From Nostoc foliaceum FACHB-393 (GTDB taxonomy: Bacteria; Cyanobacteriota; Cyanobacteriia; Cyanobacteriales; Nostocaceae): a stretch of DNA of 42,699 bases. The stretch lies in the NCBI RefSeq assembly GCF_014698505.1, contig NZ_JACJTD010000058.1, positions 1 to 42,699 on the forward strand. Direction: 5' to 3'. Both the position numbers and the translations under genes were made by a program. How positions within the stretch are numbered: the first letter of the stretch is position 1; every line of letters starts with the position of its first letter. The notes beneath the pieces were generated by a model. The model was not told the origin of the DNA and ran no database searches. It was given only the letters and a program-made list of their open reading frames with translations. This document shows positions 25,980 through 34,200 of this stretch, piece by piece.

Positions 25980-27047
25980 TTAGGGTTTACGACCAGTGAT
26001 AATACTCCAGTAACTCGAAGCTGGTTTAATTTCAATGTCGATAAAACCTGCTTGTTCCAACATCATTGATAATTCCTGACCTGAATATTGTTGACCTCCC
26101 AGCTTTAAAGATGTATTCAGATTATTAATTGCTACTGGGAAAGGGCCGGTTTTTTGATCGTTAAATAACATCTCATGGAGGATAATTCGCCCTCCAGGTA
26201 ATAAGCTATTAAAGCTATTTTGGGTGAGAATATGGCATTTTTCTGGTTGCCAATCCTGATAAACAGAACTATAAAAATGAAGATCACTTATGGGAAAGGA
26301 ATCGCTCCACATATCAAATTCTTGTGTCACAATCCGACTCTGCAACCTATAGCGCGTGATAAATTCCTGAGCTATTTCGCACACTGGAGGCAGATCGAGG
26401 ACAACGGCTCGCAAATTCGGCCATTTTGACGTTGCGCCAATTGAATGAGCCGCCGATCCTCCACCAATATCAACAAACAATTTATATCCAGATAAATCAA
26501 TTAGTTCTGGCCAAACTAGTGCAGCCGCCATACTTGGTCCATGCATACTAGAAATAAAGCCACGGATAAACTTAACATTATTTCCAAAGGTAATAGCACG
26601 CATTAATTCATGGTTTTTACCCAAAGACTCTCTTAACTTATTACCAGGAGGATTATTGGTAAATAAAGCCTTTTTTAAATTCTCAAATGAAGAGATGTGC
26701 TTGCGATCGTCAAAGATCATCATTTCTAATAAAGCACCGAAATATGTCGGACTGCTTTCGATTAGATAATCTTTGGCAAGAGGACTGAGTGAATAAAGGT
26801 TATTTTCTAGTTCTACTAATTCGATAGATGCAAGGACTGCTAATATAGCTTCTGCTGGGCGTTGGCAAATTTTTAATCCATCACAAATTTCTGCTAAGGT
26901 GCGTGGTTTTTGAGATAGGAGAGGGAACAGTTTGATGTCATAAGCAACGAGCAATACTTGACGACCTGTATCTGCGAACAGAAGATTCCATAATAGGAGT
27001 TCATCAGTTATTGGTTTTTGAATTGTTATAGATGTAGTTGCGTTCAT
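25980..27047 (-). CDS. SAM-dependent methyltransferase of the O-methyltransferase (Methyltransf_2) family
   Basis: This 355-residue protein has an N-terminal winged-helix dimerisation domain (about 15-100) and a C-terminal Rossmann domain. SAM-binding motif I is LFVDIGGGSAAHS (190-201), followed by VVLDLPPV (215-222). In plant and bacterial O-methyltransferases the base is a His in an H-D-W motif. Here the corresponding segment is SVYQDWQPEKC, with Gln264 in its place, and PGGRIILHEML follows as usual. The methyl acceptor may therefore be unusual or the base supplied elsewhere. The gene sits between the CoA ligase (216 bases upstream) and the ThDP gene (40 bases downstream). Confidence 0.85.
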   Translation of the reverse strand: MNATTSITIQKPITDELLLWNLLFADTGRQVLLVAYDIKLFPLLSQKPRTLAEICDGLKICQRPAEAILAVLASIELVELENNLYSLSPLAKDYLIESSPTYFGALLEMMIFDDRKHISSFENLKKALFTNNPPGNKLRESLGKNHELMRAITFGNNVKFIRGFISSMHGPSMAAALVWPELIDLSGYKLFVDIGGGSAAHSIGATSKWPNLRAVVLDLPPVCEIAQEFITRYRLQSRIVTQEFDMWSDSFPISDLHFYSSVYQDWQPEKCHILTQNSFNSLLPGGRIILHEMLFNDQKTGPFPVAINNLNTSLKLGGQQYSGQELSMMLEQAGFIDIEIKPASSYWSIITGRKP

Positions 27048-27125
27048 AGTTTTTTGAATGTGTGAAGTGAGCTAATTGAAGTCAGAAATTTTAGGTATAG
27101 CGCTTCTGTATGCAATACACTTTGA

Positions 27126-27224
27126 CCTCTCTCCAAACCTATCTCCTAAAAGGAGAGAGGCTTAGAATCTTACTCCCCTTCCAGCAACAAAATTTTTCTG
27201 CTTCCCTCTCTTCGTAGGAGAGGG
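27126..27224. repeat. Hairpin-rich dispersed repeat inside the biosynthetic block
   Basis: CCTCTCTCC (27126-27134) pairs with GGAGAGAGG (27152-27160), and CCCTCTC (27204-27210) pairs with GAGAGGG (27218-27224). The whole tract is a purine/pyrimidine-biased repeat between the CoA ligase and methyltransferase genes. Similar tracts are scattered in cyanobacterial genomes. In the transcript it may slow or cut expression of the downstream genes. Confidence 0.65.
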
Positions 27225-27263
27225 TTAGGGAGAGGTAGGGAAGGGGTTGGGGGTTTATGATAC

Positions 27264-28805
27264 TCATCTTTTCTGTGCAAGCAAGCTTAGGCTTCTGTTA
27301 GAGATAACAGCCAATTCTTCGTCACGTAAAAATTGTTTCATTACTTTGCCTGTAGGATTTTTAGGCAGAGAATTCGCAAATTTAATTGTCTGGGGAACTT
27401 TATAAGTTGCTATTTGCTGAGAGCAGAATTCAATAATTTCTTTTTCGGTGATTGTATGACCATTCTTGACTACAATATTGGCTTTGACTATCTCCCCTTT
27501 TATGGGGTCAGGAAGTCCATAAATAGCGACTTCAGCAACAGCGTGATGTTTATAAATAACATTTTCAACTTCTGTTGGATATACCTTAAATCCAGAAACG
27601 TTAATCATGTCTTTTAAACGATCGGCAATGTAGAAGAAACCCTCTTCATCCATGCGACCAATATCGCCGCTATGCAACCAACCATTTTTGATTACTTTTT
27701 GAGTTTCTTGAGGACGGTTCCAATAACCAAGCATCACGTTTGACCCTTTGATCACTATTTCACCCAATTCTCCTGGTGATACTTGATAACCGTTAGCATC
27801 CACAATTTGCATTTGTACATTTGCAATTGGGACTCCGATGGAACCAAATTTATATTTGAAATTGTGGTTATAGCTAGCGCATGGTGATGCTTCGGTTAAA
27901 CCATATCCTTCATGAATCACCTTTTTATACTTGTCTTGCCACATTTGGGCAATTTCTACAGGCATTGGAGCAGCAGCGCTAAAGTAATAGCGTAGGCTGC
28001 TAAAGTTATATTTAGAAGTGTCTTGATTGAGTAACCGAATAAATACAGTCGGTACGCCAAAAAACATAGTTGCTTGATATTTACCGATGCTTTCTAACAC
28101 TTGATCTAAATCAAATCGTCGTTGCAAAATTATAGTCGCACAAACATTTAGACCAGCGTTGAAAATAGCATTTTGACCAAAGCAATGAAACAGTGGCACA
28201 TAAAGCAGTAATCGATCATTTTTATTCATTCCGCAACAACGATTGTGTGCAGAGATATTAGAAATGATATTACCGTGAGAAAGTGTTGCACCTTTGGGAA
28301 AGCCTGTAGTACCAGAAGTATAGACAATGCTAGCTGGAGAGTGCCATCCCATCTCGACAGCGCGGGTGATGGGAGAAGCATTTGCGAGCAAATCTCTAAA
28401 ATCTATGTCGTTATTAACTGCACCCTCAGCAATGAGAATATGTTTTAAATGGGGTAAATCAGCCTCTCCTACCTGCAAACGACCCAATTCTGTGGTAACG
28501 ATCGCTTTAGCTGCACAATCATTGAGAATGTAACTAACCTCAGCAGACTTCAGCATGACATTTAGGGAAACTGCGATCGCACCAATTTTCAGAATCCCCA
28601 AATACGCGATCGCAAACTCCGGTATATTGGGTAAAAACAGCGCCACGCGATCGCCTTTTACAATTCCTAACCCACGCAATGCATTCGCTGTACAATTCAC
28701 TAACCGATCAAGTTGCTTGTAGGTATAAGATTTATCTTCGGAAATGATGGCGATTTTGTCAGGATATAGCCGATGACCACGTTCTACATGATGTGCGATA
28801 TTCAT
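27264..28805 (-). CDS. Acyl/aryl-CoA ligase (4-coumarate-CoA-ligase-like)
   Basis: This 513-residue ANL-superfamily enzyme activates a carboxylic acid as adenylate and then thioester. Motifs in order are the P-loop-like YTSGTTGFPKGATLSH (about 162-177), A5 GYGLTEASP, the hinge DRLKDMINVSGFKVYP, and the C-terminal catalytic Lys in NPTGKVMK. The start MNIAHHVERGHRLYPDKIAI is typical. It lies 41 bases downstream of the ammonia-lyase gene. By position it most likely activates the arylacrylic acid made by that enzyme (cinnamate or 4-coumarate), but a fatty acid substrate cannot be excluded from sequence. No carrier-protein domain is fused. Confidence 0.85.
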   Translation of the reverse strand: MNIAHHVERGHRLYPDKIAIISEDKSYTYKQLDRLVNCTANALRGLGIVKGDRVALFLPNIPEFAIAYLGILKIGAIAVSLNVMLKSAEVSYILNDCAAKAIVTTELGRLQVGEADLPHLKHILIAEGAVNNDIDFRDLLANASPITRAVEMGWHSPASIVYTSGTTGFPKGATLSHGNIISNISAHNRCCGMNKNDRLLLYVPLFHCFGQNAIFNAGLNVCATIILQRRFDLDQVLESIGKYQATMFFGVPTVFIRLLNQDTSKYNFSSLRYYFSAAAPMPVEIAQMWQDKYKKVIHEGYGLTEASPCASYNHNFKYKFGSIGVPIANVQMQIVDANGYQVSPGELGEIVIKGSNVMLGYWNRPQETQKVIKNGWLHSGDIGRMDEEGFFYIADRLKDMINVSGFKVYPTEVENVIYKHHAVAEVAIYGLPDPIKGEIVKANIVVKNGHTITEKEIIEFCSQQIATYKVPQTIKFANSLPKNPTGKVMKQFLRDEELAVISNRSLSLLAQKR

Positions 28806-28846
28806 AGCTAGGTAATTCGTAATTAAGAAAGTCCTATTCCTGGCCT

Positions 28847-30562
28847 TTACTTTCTGATCTCTTGAAAACTAGACAAAATTCGACTAACAGCAGTTACAAT
28901 TTCTCCACCGTGAGCGATATCATCAGCAATTTTACTTATATGCAAATCCAGAGCTTGTTCGTTGTCATCCCATATATAAGGGCGCTCCTCAGATGGCGAT
29001 CGCTCTACCACATTCCGCACCGCCATGTATAAATCCCTCGTTGCGGGAGACAAAGTTGTACGAGCATCATAATGTCCTGCGATCGTATAGGTACGCAAAT
29101 CCACCGATTGCACCGCAAATATCAAAGCCACAGCCATATATTGTTGAAAAACTTCTACACTCGTTCGCGCTAAATTCGCCGAAGCAAACCCTTGACTATT
29201 AATATTCTGGTTGTATTGTTCCGCATGGGTGGCATATCTATCAGCGATAGAATTTCCATAGAAAGTTAATAATGGCATAATGGAATTACCAGTAATTTGT
29301 AACCCCTTCAAACCCATATTTACACGGCGTTGTTGATTTCCCACCAACGATGGAGACAGCCCATTATTAAACTCTGGTGCAACTAAATAAGCGATTTGGA
29401 CATCTAAATGTTTCGCCAACATTCCAATGTAATAACGCAGTCGATCCATTCCTACGCCAATATATTGCCCTAAAAAATTGCCGCCATGATAACTAGCTTG
29501 GTTCTCAACATCAATTAATGGATTATCAGTCACAGAGTTGATTTCTATCTCAACCTGTTTAGCAATTTCCTCAATTCCATCCACAATCGGCCCCATATAC
29601 TGTGCTAGACAACGCAAAGAATAACGGTCTTGAATTGGATGCTCATTTCGATAATCATGGGAACCATCTAACTCATCACGAATTAAATGCGAACCTGCTA
29701 ACAAATCCAGCATTTGTGAAGCCGTCCAAACTTGCCCAGAATGGGGTTTGAGTTTGTGAATGAATGGATGAAACGATTGATTAGTACCTGATAAACCTTG
29801 AATTGCTAAAGCATGGGTAGCCACACTCAAAGCTAATAAAATTCTCGTGCTCTGTACACAATTAGCTGCAATTCCAGTCATTACAGAAGTACCATTCATC
29901 ATTGCTAACCCTTCCTTAGGAAGTAATTGCAATGGTTCTAAACCCAGCTTTTTCAATGCTGTTAGTGCATCCATTTCCTCACCGTTAAAGTCTACGGTGT
30001 AACTGGAATTTAAACCAATCAATGCCCCAGTAATATATGCTAAAGGCGTTAAATCACCACTCGCACCAATTGAACCAAATTCGCAGATATCAGGTGTAAC
30101 ACCAGCATTGAGGAATACCAGCATCCGCTTGATGAGTTCTAAACGAATCCCCGATGCACCAGTAATATGGGAGTTTGCACGTAGAAGCATTGCAGCGCGG
30201 ACATCAGCAAGAGGTAATTTTTTTCCTGCACCCACCTTGTGATACCACATCAAATTATTTTGTAGTAAAGCCGCAGATTCAGGAGAAATCACCACGTTGG
30301 CCATACCACCAAAGCCAGTTGTCACCCCATAAATTGGGTCGCCAGATTCAACCGCATGGTGAATAAAATCGCAGGATGCTTGGACATTAGCCAATTTTTC
30401 TAGATCATCAGTTAAACGTACCTGCGCTCCATAACGCGCTACACTAATGACTTCTTCGATAGTGAGATTGCGATCGCCTACAATTACAGTGGCATCTGAA
30501 CTGTTTAAAAATGGAAATGAATTCTGACGTACTGTGCTTTTGCTTAACCGAATTGCATCCAT
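28847..30562 (-). CDS. MIO-type aromatic amino acid ammonia-lyase, PAL-like
   Basis: This 571-residue protein is close to characterised PAL enzymes of Anabaena and Nostoc. The MIO cofactor forms from Ala167-Ser168-Gly169 in GSIGASGD. Active-site residues line up at the AvPAL numbers: Tyr78, Leu171, Leu219, Asn223, Tyr314 and Arg317. AvPAL has Phe107-Leu108 as the substrate-ring pocket; this protein has Tyr107-His108 (NNLMWYHKVG). The His matches the position of a His in histidine ammonia-lyases, so the preferred amino acid may not be phenylalanine. The reaction is loss of ammonia to an arylacrylate, or possibly a 2,3-aminomutase side path. It begins 18 bases after the small DAHP-synthase-domain gene. 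Confidence 0.88.
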   Translation of the reverse strand: MDAIRLSKSTVRQNSFPFLNSSDATVIVGDRNLTIEEVISVARYGAQVRLTDDLEKLANVQASCDFIHHAVESGDPIYGVTTGFGGMANVVISPESAALLQNNLMWYHKVGAGKKLPLADVRAAMLLRANSHITGASGIRLELIKRMLVFLNAGVTPDICEFGSIGASGDLTPLAYITGALIGLNSSYTVDFNGEEMDALTALKKLGLEPLQLLPKEGLAMMNGTSVMTGIAANCVQSTRILLALSVATHALAIQGLSGTNQSFHPFIHKLKPHSGQVWTASQMLDLLAGSHLIRDELDGSHDYRNEHPIQDRYSLRCLAQYMGPIVDGIEEIAKQVEIEINSVTDNPLIDVENQASYHGGNFLGQYIGVGMDRLRYYIGMLAKHLDVQIAYLVAPEFNNGLSPSLVGNQQRRVNMGLKGLQITGNSIMPLLTFYGNSIADRYATHAEQYNQNINSQGFASANLARTSVEVFQQYMAVALIFAVQSVDLRTYTIAGHYDARTTLSPATRDLYMAVRNVVERSPSEERPYIWDDNEQALDLHISKIADDIAHGGEIVTAVSRILSSFQEIRK

Positions 30563-30580
30563 ATTTTTGAGAGATTGTGA

Positions 30581-30898
30581 CTAAAGTTTTAAAGCTTGAC
30601 TGACTTGGCCAAAGGTGATGTGTGCAGAGGGTGTAGACACCTTTAGGTCGTTGGTCTCACCATAACGAAACTCTAAACTAGCCCGTTTTAATGGCTTATT
30701 TATCCGCAGCACTTGCTCAATAAAAGGACTCAAATTTTGGACTTGTTGCGCGTCGATTTCCGTTGTATCGCCAACCAAAATAATTGCTACTTTGTCTTTA
30801 CCAACAGATACTTCTGGTACAACGCTCCAACGGCAAAGCTCTGTAAATAATAATTCAATTTCTTGTTGAGGACAACCGGATTTCATGACGATAATCAT
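30581..30898 (-). CDS. Stand-alone DAHP synthase regulatory (ferredoxin-like) domain
   Basis: This 105-residue protein matches the N-terminal domain of type I-beta DAHP synthases. It starts MIIVMKSGCPQQEIELLF, continues with VAIILVGDTTEID, and ends the domain with VLRINKPLKRASLEFR; the comparable enzymes have MIVVLKPGxTEEDI, IGIIGD and VVRVLKPYKLVSREF at these places. In those enzymes the domain binds Tyr or Phe and shuts off entry into the shikimate pathway. The catalytic barrel is absent: TAA follows after about 25 further residues and the lyase gene begins 18 bases on. A strong AGGAGG ribosome-binding site precedes the ATG. It may sense aromatic amino acids or modulate DAHP synthase or the lyase in trans; this is inference. 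Confidence 0.8.
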   Translation of the reverse strand: MIIVMKSGCPQQEIELLFTELCRWSVVPEVSVGKDKVAIILVGDTTEIDAQQVQNLSPFIEQVLRINKPLKRASLEFRYGETNDLKVSTPSAHITFGQVSQALKL

Positions 30899-31217
30899 CG
30901 TTTTGATATCCTCCTAAAACGTGTAATAAATGTGGCACTAACTTGTAAAAACTTTAAGTTGTGTAATTACTTAGCTAGAGAGTAATTAATTAGCGGTCAG
31001 TAATATTACTGTCGTCGATGAGTTATACAATATCCGACATATTCATGCCACACATCCACCTTTTCTGCTTGTTTGCGTGCAGTTTAGATACCTAGAGAAT
31101 GCACGAATGCGATCGCCTTATTGCAGAAAACTGCATAATTAACGAATATTTGCTTATTTCTTATTCAAAGGTGCAGTTCTATTAGATACTCAAATAATCT
31201 ATATAAAAGCGCACCCA
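30899..31217. promoter_or_regulatory. Divergent promoter region between the aromatic block and the FHA-type gene
   Basis: This 319-base AT-rich region separates two divergent transcription units and must contain both promoters. A perfect 14-base palindrome CAGTAATATTACTG lies at 30998-31011, and a smaller GTAATTAC at 30963-30970. TATATAAA about 15 bases before the plus-strand ATG is a possible -10 box for the 31218 gene. No regulator gene is adjacent. The palindrome is a candidate operator. Confidence 0.5.
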
Positions 31218-34200
31218 ATGACGATCAAATACGGATTAAACAAGTGTTTACAGTTCGGATTAACAGGGTTGCTGGGCTGCTTAAGTGTAAGTCTCTTCAC
31301 TAGCAAAATCCAGGCACAGCAAAGCAATATCGTGCCTGATAACACACTTGGGGCTGAGTCTTCTCAAGTTATAGACAACTTTCAAGGACTACCGATAGAA
31401 ATAATTACTGGTGGTGCAACTCGCCAAATTAATCTGTTTCACAGCTTTCAAGAATTTAATATCAGCGAAGGACGTGGGGCATATTTTTTCAGTCCTAGCG
31501 CAGATATCCAGAATATTTTGGCACGGGTGACAGGTAATAACCCTTCAGAAATTTTGGGGAGACTCGGCACACTTAGCAGTTCTAGCCCGAATTTATTTTT
31601 GATAAATCCCAATGGAATTGTGTTTGGTAAAAATGCCAGTTTAGATGTGGATGGTTCGTTTGTTGGGACGACTGCGAACGGTGTGCAGTTTGGCAATCAA
31701 GGAATTTTTAGTGCGACAAATCCCCAAGCATTACCATTATTGACTGTGAATCCTTCAGTATTGCTGTTTAATCAAATTCAAGCAAGTGGGGGAATTATCA
31801 ATCAATCCCAAGCATCCGCAGGTATTAATCTCATTGGACAAGATGTTACGGGTTTGCGAGTTGCTGATGGTAAAAGTTTGCTGCTTGTTGGTGGAAATAT
31901 CAATATTGATGGTGGTGGAATTCACGCTTATGGCGGAAATGTTGAGTTAGCAGGTTTGGCTGCACTGGGAAATGTGGGATTGAATATTGCAGGTGATAAT
32001 CTGGGTTTAGTAATACCTGAAAATGCGGAACGCGCTGATATTTCGTTGAGTAATGGCGCAGAAGTTAATGTTCGTGGTGCAGATGGCGGGAATATCAAAA
32101 TTCAGGCTCGAAATGTAAATTTAGCAGGGCAAAGTAAATTAAGAGCAGGAATAGACATAGGTTTAGGTACTCCAAATAGTCAAGGTGGAGATATTACTAT
32201 TAATGCCACAGCAGAGACAACGTTAATAGATCAAAGCTTCATTGCTAACGTAGTGCAAGAAAGAGCATTTGGTAATACTGGCGATATCAATATTGCAACT
32301 GGAACATTGACATTAAATAATGGTGGACAAATCAATGCTAGTCTCTTCGGACAAGGTAATGCAGGAAATGTAAATATCAATGCTCAAGGTACTGTTACTG
32401 TCACAGGTAAAAAAGATAATTTCATTAGTGGAATTTTTAGTGATGTATTGACAGAAGCAACAGGTAATGGTGGTGATATCAATATCAAATCTAGCTCTTT
32501 TACACTAAGTAATGAAGCTTACCTTAGTACTAATATTTCTGGACAGGGTAATGGTGGTGAAATTAACATTACTGCCGGTTCGCTTTCTTTAACAGATAGT
32601 TCGCAAATCCAATCCACCGTAGAAGGTGCTGATGGTGAGCTACCAGGAGGACGGGGAAATGCAGGTAATATAAATATTAACGTCCAAGGTGATATCAGTT
32701 TTCGGAACTCAAGACTTGGGGAAACTAACGGTATTGTTTCCGAGGTAGGTGAGGGTGCAATAGGTAATGGTGCAAACGTTACTATCAATACCAACTCATT
32801 GGAAATAAACGACGGTTCGGAAATTCAAGGTAGCACTAGAGGAAAAGGTGATTCTGGTAATATTACCATTAATGCTCGTAATAATATTTCATTAGATGGT
32901 AGGAACGGTGATATTTTTAGCCGGATAATTAATGCTGTGCAATCCACTGCTGAAGGTAATGCAGGTAATATTCAAATCACTACAGGTACACTCAAAGCTA
33001 CCAATGGAGCTTTTATTAATAGCACTACAGATAGCAAAGGAAACGCTGGAAATATCAGCATTAATGCCTTTGATAATATAGATTTCGATAGCAATAGTTA
33101 TATTAGCAGTAGTGTGTACATTCAGGGGGTAGGTGACGGAGGAAATATTTACCTGAAAACAGGTTCACTCTCGTTAACTAACGGTGGTCGAGTATCAACA
33201 AATATATTAGGAAAAGGTAATGCTGGAAATATTACCGTTGAAGCCTCTGAAAATGTCAAGCTAGATAACTTGGATTATGATGCATTTAGCGGTTTGCAAA
33301 GCAACTTAGAGATTGCAGGTGTAGGGAAAGCAGGAAACATTCAAGTTACAACTGCATCACTTTCTGTTAATAATGGTGCTATCATATCCAGCTATGCTGC
33401 TGGGAATGGAAATGCAGGAAATATAACTATTAATGCCCGCGAGAATGCGACATTTTCAGGTTTTGGAAGCACAATAAAATCCGGTAGTGGAGTATTAAGT
33501 TTTGTTAGTGATAACGCCATAGGTAATGGTGGTGATATTCGCATTATTGCTGGTAATTTATTACTTAAAGATGGCGGCAGACTCAATGCAAGCGGCGGCA
33601 GGCAAGGAAATGGAGGTAATATCTTTCTTGATGTTGGCAATACTATTGCTATTGATGGAGTTGCTGGTAGTGGTTTACCTAGTAGTGTCAATACGGAAGC
33701 ATTCAATGGTAACGCCGGAAATATTCAAATTAAAACAGGCTCATTGTTTTTGACAAATGGTGGTAGGATATCTTCTTCACTTTTTGAAGGAAATGGTAAT
33801 GGTGGAAATATCACCATTAATGCTCGTGATACCGTCATAATTGATGGTGTCTTAAAGGATGTAACTTATAATATTGGCGATCTCATTGGCAAAATTGATA
33901 TAAAGAGCGGTTTGTTTAGTTCCTTGTTGAATGGTCAAGGTAAGGGAGGTGACATCGAAATTACAACAGGGTCATTTTCCCTTACCAACGGTGCATATAT
34001 TTCTGGAGAAACAAATGGACGGGGAAATGGAGGCAATATCACCATCAACGCCCGTGATACAGTAACTCTTGATCGTGGGGAAAGTGGTTCATCTACTTAC
34101 GTAAGCACTTCTGCGCTAACCGATAACATAAGTAACGCTGGGGATATCCGCATCAACGCTAGAGAATTATTTATAAAAAATGGGGCTACACTTGCCGCTT

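Noticed and set aside
25940..26035. N-terminal extension of the ThDP enzyme into the methyltransferase gene
   Set aside because: It would overlap the end of the methyltransferase; the start at 25939 gives a normal domain layout.
23046..30898. Scytonemin biosynthesis cluster, suggested by the ThDP enzyme resembling ScyA
   Set aside because: No ScyB-like dehydrogenase, ScyC or the other scytonemin genes are present, and the PAL, ligase and KAS III-like genes do not belong to that pathway.
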